In this document: piece after piece, positions 18,159 to 25,905 of the stretch
Position numbering within the stretch: position 1 is the first letter of the stretch
Layout of the letters: every line of letters begins with the position of its first letter
From: Paenibacillus sp. FSL H8-0537
GTDB lineage: Bacteria; Bacillota; Bacilli; Paenibacillales; Paenibacillaceae
Length of the DNA stretch: 64,000 nt
Direction: 5' to 3'
Assembly: GCF_038051995.1 (NCBI RefSeq)
Contig: NZ_CP150290.1
Coordinates: forward strand, 4,516,001-4,580,000
Position numbers and translations under genes: made by a program
Notes under the pieces: generated by a model
What the model saw: the letters and a program-made list of their open reading frames with translations, nothing else
Databases searched by the model: none
What the model was told of the DNA's origin: nothing

Positions 18159-18998
18159 ATGAAAGTTGGATTTATTGGAACGGGAACGATGGGCAGTCTG
18201 CTCATTGAAGCATTAATCGCTTCGGGAGCGCTGGAATCCGATCAAATTTCCGTCAGCAACCGCACTTTCGCCAAAGCACAGGCACTCGCTGACCGCTATG
18301 CCGGGCTTCAAGCAGAAGCGAGCAATGCACGTGCCGCATTTGGCAAGGATATTGTGTTTCTTTGCATTAAGCCGCATGAATTTAAAAAGGTCATCGACGA
18401 CATATCGTCTGTCGTAAGGCCTGAGCAGCTGCTAGTTTCGATTACAAGCCCGGTTCTGCTCTCGCACCTTGAGGAAGTAGTGCCCTGCAAAGTGGCCAAA
18501 GTCATTCCGAGCATTACAAATCATGTATGGAGCGGCGCTTCCTTATGTATTTATGGCTCCCGCATCCACAGCGAAGACAAGGAACGACTCGAATCGCTGC
18601 TCGCCTTTATCAGCGAGCCGCTGCAAATTGATGAATCCTATACGCGAGTCGTATCGGATCTGTCAAGCTGCGGTCCAGCGTTTATTTCCTGTCTGCTGGA
18701 GCAGTTCGTGGACGCAGCGGTTGAAGAGACGGGCATTGACCGCGAGGAAGCGCTCAAGGTGGCCAGCGCCATGCTGCTCGGAACAGGATTGCTCCTGACT
18801 GAAGGAGGACTTACGCCAGCTGATGTGCAGGCGCGAGTAGCCGTCCCCGGAGGCATAACCGCACAAGCTCTGAAATTGCTTCGCTGTGAGACCGATGATG
18901 TATTCAACCGGCTTATCCGTACGACTCATGCCAAATTCCATGACGATGTCGCCAAAGTTTCCATATCTTTCTACGGAGAAGAGGTGAACGGTCAATAG
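18159..18998 (+). CDS. comER: ComER, pyrroline-5-carboxylate reductase-like protein
   Basis: 279 residues, F420/NADP oxidoreductase superfamily: N-terminal MKVGFIGTGTMG (G7, G9, G12) dinucleotide-binding loop, ITSPVLLSHLEE and the P5CR-like dimer domain (SSCGPAFISCLLEQFVDAA, ARVAVPGGITAQALKLL). It may be a proline-biosynthesis reductase paralogue; in Bacillus its role in competence is uncertain and it has been connected with sporulation. AAGGAGGTCACCCT precedes the ATG. Divergent from comEA, as in Bacillus. The last codons form half of the downstream terminator stem. Confidence 0.93.
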   Translation: MKVGFIGTGTMGSLLIEALIASGALESDQISVSNRTFAKAQALADRYAGLQAEASNARAAFGKDIVFLCIKPHEFKKVIDDISSVVRPEQLLVSITSPVLLSHLEEVVPCKVAKVIPSITNHVWSGASLCIYGSRIHSEDKERLESLLAFISEPLQIDESYTRVVSDLSSCGPAFISCLLEQFVDAAVEETGIDREEALKVASAMLLGTGLLLTEGGLTPADVQARVAVPGGITAQALKLLRCETDDVFNRLIRTTHAKFHDDVAKVSISFYGEEVNGQ

Positions 18999-19031
18999 CT
19001 GTTCTTCAGCTAACTGACCGTTCACCTCTTC
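18978..19031. terminator. Perfect 17-bp stem terminator overlapping the comER stop
   Basis: GAAGAGGTGAACGGTCA (18978-18994) and TGACCGTTCACCTCTTC (19015-19031) pair perfectly, with an inner AGCTG/CAGCT stem. The first arm lies in the comER coding region, so the final codons are constrained by the structure. It could serve comER and leuS. Confidence 0.85.
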
Positions 19032-19044
19032 ATGTGGCTACCGT

Positions 19045-21483
19045 TTAATTGGCAACGATATTGACGATTTTACCTTTTACAGCTACGACCTTGCGGATGG
19101 TTTTGCCTGTGATAAGCTCCTGCACCTTACCTAGCTCCTTCGCAAGACGTTCCATTTCGGCTTCATCCGTGTCTGCCGCTATCGACAGGCGCTCAATGAT
19201 TTTTCCATTAACTTGAACGACGATTTCAACCTCTTGGTCAACCGTCCAAGCCTCTTCCCATACCGGCCAGGACTCATAAGTAATCGTCCCTGTTCCGCCC
19301 AGCTTCTCCCACAGCTCTTCCGCAATATGCGGCGCAAGCGGGGACAGCATTTTCACAAAATCAGCCATTGCTTCGCGCGGCAGCACTTCGGTTTTATAAG
19401 CTTCATTGACAAAAATCATCAACTGGCTGATTGCCGTGTTAAAACGCAGATGCTCAAAGTCATCGGTTACTTTTTTGATCGTACGGTGCCATGTGCGCTT
19501 GAATGCCTCCGTCGTTTCAGCGTCCGAAACTTTCGAACTCAAGCTGCCATCATCACCGATGAACAGGCGCCATACACGGCTTAGGAAACGGAAAGATCCT
19601 TCTACGCCGTTCGTGTTCCAAGGCTTCGTTGCTTCCAGCGGCCCCATGAACATTTCATACAAACGCAGCGTGTCTCCGCCGAATTCCGATACAATTTCAT
19701 CGGGGTTAATGACGTTGCCACGGGATTTGGACATTTTCTCATTGTTCGTGCCCAAAATCATCCCTTGGTTAACGAGCTTATGGAAAGGCTCCTTCGTCTC
19801 AACTACGCCAAGATCATACAATACTTTATGCCAGAAGCGCGCATACAGCAGATGAAGCACAGCATGCTCCGCTCCGCCGATATACAGGTCAACCGGAAGC
19901 CATTCGCGCTGCTTCTCCAGCGAACAAATTTCCTTGTCGTTTTTCGGATCGATAAAGCGCAGGTAGTACCAGCAGCTGCCCGCCCATTGCGGCATCGTGT
20001 TCGTTTCGCGGCGTGCTTTCATGCCCGTTTCCGGATCAATCGTATTGACCCATTCCGTTACATTCGCAAGCGGCGATTCCCCTGTACCCGAAGGCTTAAT
20101 CGCATCTACATCCGGCAGCAGCAGCGGAAGCTGGTCCTCTGGAACAGGCTTCATTGTGCCATCTTCCAGATGCAAAATTGGAATCGGCTCTCCCCAATAA
20201 CGCTGGCGGCTGAACAGCCAATCGCGCAGACGGTAGGTCACTTTGCCATGACCGCTGCCTTTTTCTTCGAGGAAGCTAATCATTTTTGCAATCGCCTCTT
20301 CATTGTTAAGCCCATTCAGCAAATCGGAATTTACATGCGCACCGTCGCCAGTGTAAGCTTCTTTGGAAATATCTCCGCCTTGCACGACTTCCACAATGGG
20401 CAGTCCGAACTGCGTTGCAAATTCCCAGTCGCGCGTATCATGGCCTGGAACAGCCATAATCGCACCTGTGCCATAGCCAGCCAATACATAATCGGCAATC
20501 CAGATTGGCGTTTTCTCGCCATTGACCGGATTAATCGCATAAGCACCCGTGAACACGCCGGATTTTTCCTTCGCCAAATCAGTACGCTCCAAATCGCTCT
20601 TGCGGGAAGCTGTCAGCTGATAAGCCTCAATAGCTGCCTTTTGATCCGCTGTCGTAATTTGGGCAACCAGCTCATGCTCAGGCGCCAGCACGCAATAAGT
20701 AGCACCGAACAAAGTATCCGGACGCGTCGTGAACACAACAAGGTTCGCATCATGGCCCTCAATAGCAAACGTCACTTCGGCGCCTGTAGACTTGCCGATC
20801 CAGTTGCGCTGCATATCCTTGATGCTTTCCGTCCAATCAAGCTCCTCCAGATCCTCCAGCAGGCGCTCCGCATATTCGGTAATTTTCAATACCCATTGGC
20901 GCATTGGCTTGCGTACAACTGGATGGTTGCCGCGTTCGCTTAGTCCATCAATCACTTCCTCATTGGCAAGCACGGTTCCCAGCGCTTCGCACCAGTTAAC
21001 CGGAACTTCAGCTACATAAGCAAGGCCTTTGTTATACAGTTGGATGAAAATCCACTGCGTCCATTTATAATAATCCGGGTCAGTCGTACTGAACTCGCGA
21101 TCCCAGTCGTAGGAAAAGCCGAGCGACTTGATTTGACGACGGAAATTGTCGATATTTTTAAATGTAATCTCACGCGGATGCTGCCCTGTATCCAGTGCAT
21201 GCTGCTCTGCAGGAAGGCCAAATGCATCCCAGCCCATCGGGTGCAGGACGTTAAAGCCGCGCAGACGCTTGTAACGCGACACGATATCCGTTGCCGTATA
21301 GCCTTCCGGATGACCGACGTGCAGGCCAGAACCGGATGGATAAGGGAACATATCGAGTGCATAAAATTTCGGTTTGCCCGCTTCTTCCTTCGTTGCGAAC
21401 GTCTTGTTCTCATCCCAATATTTTTGCCATTTCGGCTCTACCATCAGTGGATTATAGCCTTGCGGTTGCTGATCTTGACTCAT
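19045..21483 (-). CDS. leuS: Leucyl-tRNA synthetase
   Basis: 812 residues. HIGH-type motif in [18 protein letters not shown]1 editing domain ([32 protein letters not shown]), KMSKS motif in [13 protein letters not shown], and a C-terminal anticodon-binding and tail region. It charges tRNA-Leu. TTAAGGAGGAAAC precedes the ATG. It is preceded by a leucine T-box and a strong promoter, so its expression should rise when uncharged tRNA-Leu accumulates. Confidence 0.98.
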   Translation of the reverse strand: MSQDQQPQGYNPLMVEPKWQKYWDENKTFATKEEAGKPKFYALDMFPYPSGSGLHVGHPEGYTATDIVSRYKRLRGFNVLHPMGWDAFGLPAEQHALDTGQHPREITFKNIDNFRRQIKSLGFSYDWDREFSTTDPDYYKWTQWIFIQLYNKGLAYVAEVPVNWCEALGTVLANEEVIDGLSERGNHPVVRKPMRQWVLKITEYAERLLEDLEELDWTESIKDMQRNWIGKSTGAEVTFAIEGHDANLVVFTTRPDTLFGATYCVLAPEHELVAQITTADQKAAIEAYQLTASRKSDLERTDLAKEKSGVFTGAYAINPVNGEKTPIWIADYVLAGYGTGAIMAVPGHDTRDWEFATQFGLPIVEVVQGGDISKEAYTGDGAHVNSDLLNGLNNEEAIAKMISFLEEKGSGHGKVTYRLRDWLFSRQRYWGEPIPILHLEDGTMKPVPEDQLPLLLPDVDAIKPSGTGESPLANVTEWVNTIDPETGMKARRETNTMPQWAGSCWYYLRFIDPKNDKEICSLEKQREWLPVDLYIGGAEHAVLHLLYARFWHKVLYDLGVVETKEPFHKLVNQGMILGTNNEKMSKSRGNVINPDEIVSEFGGDTLRLYEMFMGPLEATKPWNTNGVEGSFRFLSRVWRLFIGDDGSLSSKVSDAETTEAFKRTWHRTIKKVTDDFEHLRFNTAISQLMIFVNEAYKTEVLPREAMADFVKMLSPLAPHIAEELWEKLGGTGTITYESWPVWEEAWTVDQEVEIVVQVNGKIIERLSIAADTDEAEMERLAKELGKVQELITGKTIRKVVAVKGKIVNIVAN

Positions 21484-21533
21484 GAATGTTTCCTCCTTAA
21501 GCTTGGTAAAGCAAAATTTCAGCGGCTTCCAAA

Positions 21534-21795
21534 CAAAAAAGCTCCCGCCCCTAGCGTATGATCGCTAGGGACGAGAGCTGTCTCCCGTGGTACCACCCTA
21601 GTTAGCCCCCGGACATGCTTTGCCGAGTGCTCACTTGTTGCCTTTAACGCAGGCCATACGGTACGCTTGCGCGCACAGCTCCAAGGTGAGATTCATATCG
21701 CTGCAGGTCCGGCTTGCACCATCCGCCGGCTCTCTAAGCCATGCCCCGCGATACTACTGCTCCTCATCAACGCCAAATGTGACATTTTAAGAATT
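21534..21795 (-). promoter_or_regulatory. Leucine T-box leader of leuS
   Basis: The minus strand carries the T-box sequence AGGGTGGTACCACGGGAGA (21580-21599 region), the UGG bulge that pairs with the tRNA acceptor end, and downstream the terminator (stem AGCTC..CCCTAGCG / CGCTAGGG..GAGCT at 21534-21580, then TTTTTT). Stem I starts near 21775. A CTC codon at 21688-21690 (context GAATCTCACC) is the likely specifier, matching leucine. A perfect promoter lies upstream. Confidence 0.93.
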
Positions 21796-21802
21796 AGTTC
21801 CG

Positions 21803-21831
21803 ATTATAATGAAGCTTTCGCGCGATGTCAA
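21803..21831 (-). promoter_or_regulatory. Consensus sigma-A promoter of leuS
   Basis: TTGACA (21826-21831), 17-base spacer, TATAAT (21803-21808) on the minus strand, exactly the consensus. Confidence 0.92.
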
Positions 21832-21973
21832 GAGATAGCCCCTCCGCTACTTCCCTTTTTATTCCAAAAAGTCCATTTATTTTACACTAAAATGAACGAT
21901 GCGTGAACGACAGTCCTTTTTTGCGAGAAAAAGCATTTCTCCTTGCGGGTTGAAAATCCGCTCTCATTTATCC

Positions 21974-22002
21974 ATGGCATTTGCCCCAAGGAGGGGTATA
22001 AT
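21974..22002 (+). promoter_or_regulatory. Likely promoter of the lipoate ligase gene
   Basis: TATAAT at 21997-22002, 17 bases after ATGGCA (21974-21979), which is a weak -35. It lies 48 bases upstream of the start codon. Confidence 0.5.
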
Positions 22003-22050
22003 AGGAGCAGCAAGCTTTTGCAACCTATTACTATTTTCGGAGGAATCGTT

Positions 22051-23049
22051 ATGATGCGTTTTGTAAGCAACAAACATATAACAGACCCTGCGCTTAATTT
22101 GGCGCTGGAAGAATATATTTTACGGTCGCTGCCGCCAGAGGACGATTATTTACTGTTTTATATTAATGAGCCTTCCATTATTATTGGCAAAAACCAAAAT
22201 ACAATGGAAGAAATCAACCCGCGCTATGTAGAGGAAAATAATATCCATGTCGTGCGCCGGCTGTCCGGCGGCGGGGCCGTGTATCATGACGAAGGTAATT
22301 TAAATTTCAGCTTCATCATGAGCGACGATGGCCAATCGTTCCATAATTTCAAAAAATTCACCGAGCCTGTCGTAAAGGCACTAGCCGCGCTTGGCGTTCA
22401 GGCCGAGCTTACGGGTCGCAACGATATTCAAGTAGGCGAACGAAAAATTTCCGGCAACGCGCAGTTTTCGGCACGGGGCAGAATGTTCAGCCATGGCACC
22501 TTGCTGTTTGATTCCGAAATTGAAAATGTCGTATCGGCTTTAAAAGCGAATCCCGAAAAATATGTGTCGAAAGCGACAAAATCGATTCGCAGCCGCGTGG
22601 CCAACATTTCCGAGTTTCTTGCAGCACCTATTACAATTGAAGACTTCCGCCAAAGCGTGCTTGCTTCCATTTTTGAAGGCAGTGAGGAAATTCCTTTTTA
22701 CGAGCTGACTGAGGAACAATGGGCAGATATCCGCGAGCTGGCACAGACGCGATATCGCAACTGGGATTGGAATTATGGCCGGTCGCCAGCATTCAATATG
22801 CGCCAGACGAAGCGGATAGAAGGAGCTGGCACATTCGATGTGCGTCTCCAAGTTGAGGAAGGCCTGATTGTGGATGCCGCTGTATATGGCGATTTCTTCG
22901 GCCGTGGCGAGAGCAGCGAATTTGCAAAGCAGCTTATTGGCCAGCGTTACGAAGCTGCTGCGCTTGGCAAGCTGCTTGGCGAGATCGATTTAGGCTATTA
23001 TTTCGGCAAAGTGACGAAGGACGACTTAATGGGCCTGATTTTCGAATAA
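22051..23049 (+). CDS. lplJ: Lipoate-protein ligase (LplJ-like)
   Basis: 332 residues. Motifs: EPSIIIGKNQNTMEEIN, VRRLSGGGAVYHDEGNLNFS and the lysine-containing GRNDIQVGERKISGNAQ, typical of LplA/LplJ. These enzymes activate scavenged lipoate with ATP and attach it to E2 subunits and GcvH. A C-terminal accessory domain follows. The start at 22051 has CGGAGGAA 6 bases upstream; the longer frame from 21943 covers the promoter and lacks a ribosome site. It is a single-gene transcript with a strong terminator. Confidence 0.94.
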   Translation: MMRFVSNKHITDPALNLALEEYILRSLPPEDDYLLFYINEPSIIIGKNQNTMEEINPRYVEENNIHVVRRLSGGGAVYHDEGNLNFSFIMSDDGQSFHNFKKFTEPVVKALAALGVQAELTGRNDIQVGERKISGNAQFSARGRMFSHGTLLFDSEIENVVSALKANPEKYVSKATKSIRSRVANISEFLAAPITIEDFRQSVLASIFEGSEEIPFYELTEEQWADIRELAQTRYRNWDWNYGRSPAFNMRQTKRIEGAGTFDVRLQVEEGLIVDAAVYGDFFGRGESSEFAKQLIGQRYEAAALGKLLGEIDLGYYFGKVTKDDLMGLIFE

Positions 23050-23053
23050 AAGC

Positions 23054-23101
23054 AAAAGGCGCCCCGGCTTTCTCTAAGTAAGAGAGCCTAGGGCGCCTTT
23101 T
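23054..23101. terminator. Bidirectional terminator between lplJ and vanZ-like gene
   Basis: AAAAGGCGCCC and GGGCGCCTTTT with an inner stem CTCT/AGAG. It lies between the two convergent genes and runs to the stop of the VanZ-like gene. Confidence 0.92.
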
Positions 23102-23543
23102 ATTGCTTCCTAAACCAGACAACAATGCCGTAACCAAGCACAACAGCGACGCTGTTCATGAGTATATCATCGATGTCGAAGCTGCCGCGCCTCGTGAGCA
23201 TTTGCAGCACTTCCAGCAGCGTAATAAACAGCAGAAACGACAGCAGTGTCTTGCCCAGCCGCAAGCGAAAAACAATTGGAAGCGCGAGGCCAAAAGGTAC
23301 GAACACGACAATGTTGCCGCCCATATTAATGATCCAATCGCCAAGGTTTATATGATAAAAGTTCGTTACATACAGCTTGATAGTCGAAAACGGAATGATA
23401 TTATATCGAAGCTCCGCACTGCTGCCCGCCTGCCGGCCAAAGCCAAAAAACATCGCATAAATGAGCCCCATCGTATACACAACGATAAGAGCGGCTGTCA
23501 CTTTTTGTGCAAAGGAACCGGAATTTCCGCCTGCCTGCTTCAA
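23100..23543 (-). CDS. VanZ-family membrane protein
   Basis: 147 residues with about four hydrophobic segments (residues ~15-32, ~75-95, ~100-116, ~125-142). The pattern NLGDWIINMGGNIVVFVPFGLALP, then LLEVLQMLTRRGSFDIDDILMNS, is typical of VanZ-like proteins. The function of most VanZ-like proteins is unknown; some affect teicoplanin resistance. TTG start with GGAGGGG upstream. It is 27 bases downstream of the DinB-GNAT gene on the same strand. Confidence 0.88.
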   Translation of the reverse strand: MKQAGGNSGSFAQKVTAALIVVYTMGLIYAMFFGFGRQAGSSAELRYNIIPFSTIKLYVTNFYHINLGDWIINMGGNIVVFVPFGLALPIVFRLRLGKTLLSFLLFITLLEVLQMLTRRGSFDIDDILMNSVAVVLGYGIVVWFRKQ

Positions 23544-23570
23544 CGTTATCGCCCCTCCACTTCGCCCGGG

Positions 23571-24827
23571 TTAATGGGACGCCGCTAATTTTTTCACCCG
23601 ATACCAGTAGTTGTATTGCAGCGTAAAACCCAGCTTGTCATACAAGCGATTAGCCGCCTCATTGGCATGCGTAACGAGCAGATAACTGTGCTCCGCCCCA
23701 CTTTCCTTGCCCCACTGCAAAATATGCAGCAGAAGCTGCTCGCCAAATCCACGCCTGCGAAAATCTGGTGAGGTCACGACGGCATACAAACCGATATATC
23801 CCCGCTCCATAACGCCAATACCGCAAGCCGCCGGCGCTCCCTCTACATAAAGCACAGCAAAGGCCGTCTGGAACGGCGGTGATGCAAACATATTTTTCAG
23901 CGTCTCCCGCTCATCAGCCGTGTGCTTCGCCATCGACGTATAAGCTTCCAGCCAAGCTTCGCTTAAAAAAGGATCTATGCGAACGTCCAGCCCGCCAGCC
24001 GGTTTGCGCATTTGATTAAGGGAAGCCGTCTTGACGTAAACTGGGTCTATCTTGTCATAGCCGCGCAGCGCGAGCGTCTTATCCAGCTCCGGCGGCTGGG
24101 AGAAAGGCGTGATTTTATAGGCCGTATCCAGTCCATGCGCCGTATAAAAAGCTTCGCCATAGGCGATTTTACGCGACAGCTCTTCCCCACTGCAGGCTGC
24201 TGGCACAATGGAGTTTGACCGTTTTGTATAGCCGTTCGCCAGACGGAGCTGCCACCCCTCATACATGAGCACCTGCAGCGCAGGCCAAGCATTCATCGAT
24301 AGCTCCTCCAGCTTGAGCTGAAGCCGCTCCTCCGAGGATGAATCTATTGCAGCGCTGTCCAGAAGCTGCTTAATCTGTGCCATATGATGCCGGTCATGCG
24401 CGATAAAATCGGTCAAATACGCCTGCAGGCGGAAGGGATGCCCCTCGCTATCTATGTATTCAGCCGCATATTGCTGCTCCGGCAAAGCTTGAATGAGCCC
24501 CACAATCGCTTCACGATCCTGAATCGTCTGCCTGATCAGCTTGGCAATTGAAGTATAGCGACCATATAAACGGGCATTTTCATTAAAAGCATTATAATCC
24601 AAATGCTTGAGCGTCAGCACCTGCTGCTGACCCAATCTCTCAATTGCTGTCGTGAGAAAATAACGATCCCAAAGCGCAATATGAGCGACGACTTCGCGAA
24701 CAGACCATTTTCCCGGAGCCAAGCTTAGCTCCCATACTGCTTCCTCCTGCTGCTCCAACGTCTCCACAAATGTAATCCATTCCTGAAAATACTTAAGCAA
24801 CTGCTGTTTTCCCTGCTCCTGCTCCAT
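23571..24827 (-). CDS. DinB-GNAT fusion protein
   Basis: 418 residues. The N-terminal DinB/YfiT-like four-helix domain (about 1-165) shows the metal histidines in WSVREVVAHIALWD and FIAHDRHHMAQI. The C-terminal part is an acetyltransferase (about 200-415) with the CoA-binding motif VVTSPDFRRRGFGEQLLL and HANEAANRLYDKLGFTLQYN, similar to YjcF/FR47-type enzymes. DinB domains are often thiol-transferase-like; the substrates of both parts are unknown. No frameshift separates them, so the fusion is real in this sequence. ATG start with GAGGGAG upstream. It is likely cotranscribed with the VanZ-like gene. Confidence 0.85.
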   Translation of the reverse strand: MEQEQGKQQLLKYFQEWITFVETLEQQEEAVWELSLAPGKWSVREVVAHIALWDRYFLTTAIERLGQQQVLTLKHLDYNAFNENARLYGRYTSIAKLIRQTIQDREAIVGLIQALPEQQYAAEYIDSEGHPFRLQAYLTDFIAHDRHHMAQIKQLLDSAAIDSSSEERLQLKLEELSMNAWPALQVLMYEGWQLRLANGYTKRSNSIVPAACSGEELSRKIAYGEAFYTAHGLDTAYKITPFSQPPELDKTLALRGYDKIDPVYVKTASLNQMRKPAGGLDVRIDPFLSEAWLEAYTSMAKHTADERETLKNMFASPPFQTAFAVLYVEGAPAACGIGVMERGYIGLYAVVTSPDFRRRGFGEQLLLHILQWGKESGAEHSYLLVTHANEAANRLYDKLGFTLQYNYWYRVKKLAASH

Positions 24828-25006
24828 GTACCGCTCTCCCTCGCTTCGCTTTCCCCATATGTGAGCTTACTTTTATAATTCATTCCATTAAACTCGTAAA
24901 ATCGAAATCTCATATTCGGCATGATATATGATAGGTTTTGCCCTCTAATCGAAGCCAAACAGCCGCCCTGACGGCGGCACATGCCATTCCATTAATCATA
25001 TATCCA

Positions 25007-25309
25007 TTAAAGCAATTTAAAGCGGGTTATTTGGTCAAGCTGCTGCTCCGCCATTAAAATCGGACGCTGCTTCGGCCCAAACAAATCAAAATGCGGATAG
25101 CTGTCGCGGTAGTGAATATACCGGGGATCGAGCCCATAAGACATACACCACTGTGCCAGCTTGTCTATATTCGAGCAGCCTACCTTCGTTACTGTCTTCA
25201 TAGCCGGAAAGCGCGGGTCCAGCCAATAATGCGTCAAAAAAGCGATTTCGCCGCTCTGCACCCGTTCCTTCCAAACATTCATTTCGGTTCTGGATATGCC
25301 GAATGCCAC
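25007..25309 (-). CDS. YneQ-like conserved hypothetical protein
   Basis: 100 residues starting GTG (MAFGISRTEMNVWKERVQSG) with GGAGATGG upstream. Features include FLTHYWLDPRFPAMKTVTKVGC and RDSYPHFDLFG. It resembles a small soluble Bacillus protein, YneQ, of unknown function; this is my recollection of family pattern, not a search result. It sits 12 bases downstream of ywbE on the same strand, so the two are probably cotranscribed. Confidence 0.8.
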   Translation of the reverse strand: MAFGISRTEMNVWKERVQSGEIAFLTHYWLDPRFPAMKTVTKVGCSNIDKLAQWCMSYGLDPRYIHYRDSYPHFDLFGPKQRPILMAEQQLDQITRFKLL

Positions 25310-25321
25310 TCGTCCATCTCC

Positions 25322-25522
25322 TTATTCCCCTGGTAAAATATGCTTAACACGGCCCACTTGCCCATCCGTCAGCCGAACTTTAATGCCGTGCGGATGCGTA
25401 CCGGAATTCGTCAGCAAATCCTTGACGATGCCTCTCGTCAGCTTGCCCGTACGCTGATCCTGCTTTAGCACAATATCGACCTGCTGGCCCGGCTTGACCG
25501 CCGCGCGATTCGTTCCGTTCAT
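25322..25522 (-). CDS. ywbE: YwbE family protein (DUF2196)
   Basis: 66 residues, very typical: VDIVLKQDQRTGKLTRGIV, then THPHGIKVRLTDGQVGRVK. The family is small, basic and of unknown function. ATG start after AAGGAAGGG. It is the first of a two-gene unit with the YneQ-like gene. Confidence 0.9.
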   Translation of the reverse strand: MNGTNRAAVKPGQQVDIVLKQDQRTGKLTRGIVKDLLTNSGTHPHGIKVRLTDGQVGRVKHILPGE

Positions 25523-25626
25523 GCGTTACCCTTCCTTTTCAAAAAAGCGTGGTGAACCAAAGTGTGCACTTGATTAAGACTTTTTCAAAATATAAGCAGT
25601 TACAAGTTTAACCCTTATAATGGACT

Positions 25627-25687
25627 TATATTTCTCGGATTGAAACGCGCTCCGCCGCCAAAAGATGGCGACAGCCGTTTCACCTTG
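25627..25687. repeat. Intergenic palindromic repeat, member 2
   Basis: TGAAACGCGCTCCGCCGCCA-AAAGA-TGGCGACAGCCGTTTCA is an imperfect palindrome preceded by TATATTTCTCGGAT. The same 61-base block recurs 98 bases later. The 79-codon ORF here is not considered real. Confidence 0.85.
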
Positions 25688-25724
25688 AAATATAGGAAAG
25701 AATATCCTAACGTTTTTCTTTCTC

Positions 25725-25785
25725 TATATTTCTCGGATTGAAACGCGCTGCGCCGCCAAAAGATGGCGACAGCCGGTTCACCTTG
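25725..25785. repeat. Intergenic palindromic repeat, member 3
   Basis: Direct repeat of 25627-25687 with a period of 98 bases; only a few bases differ. The spacer contains TATAGGAAAG...CTTTCTCTATA, a second inverted repeat seen at other members. It lies 120 bases upstream of the helicase start. Confidence 0.85.
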
Positions 25786-25905
25786 CCATATGCTATACTT
25801 TTCTTTCAAAATAGCATAGCATATGTACAGGAAAGATGCACATGATGGGTACAACCTGTTATACTTAACACCAAACGATGTTTTATGAAATGAGGAAATT
25901 GTCTA

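Noticed and set aside
19765..20943. 392-codon plus-strand ORF opposite leuS
   Set aside because: Antisense of a full leuS; no start signal and no protein-like pattern.
25615..25854. 79-codon minus-strand ORF
   Set aside because: It translates the two palindromic repeats and their spacer; no ribosome site and clear repeat origin.
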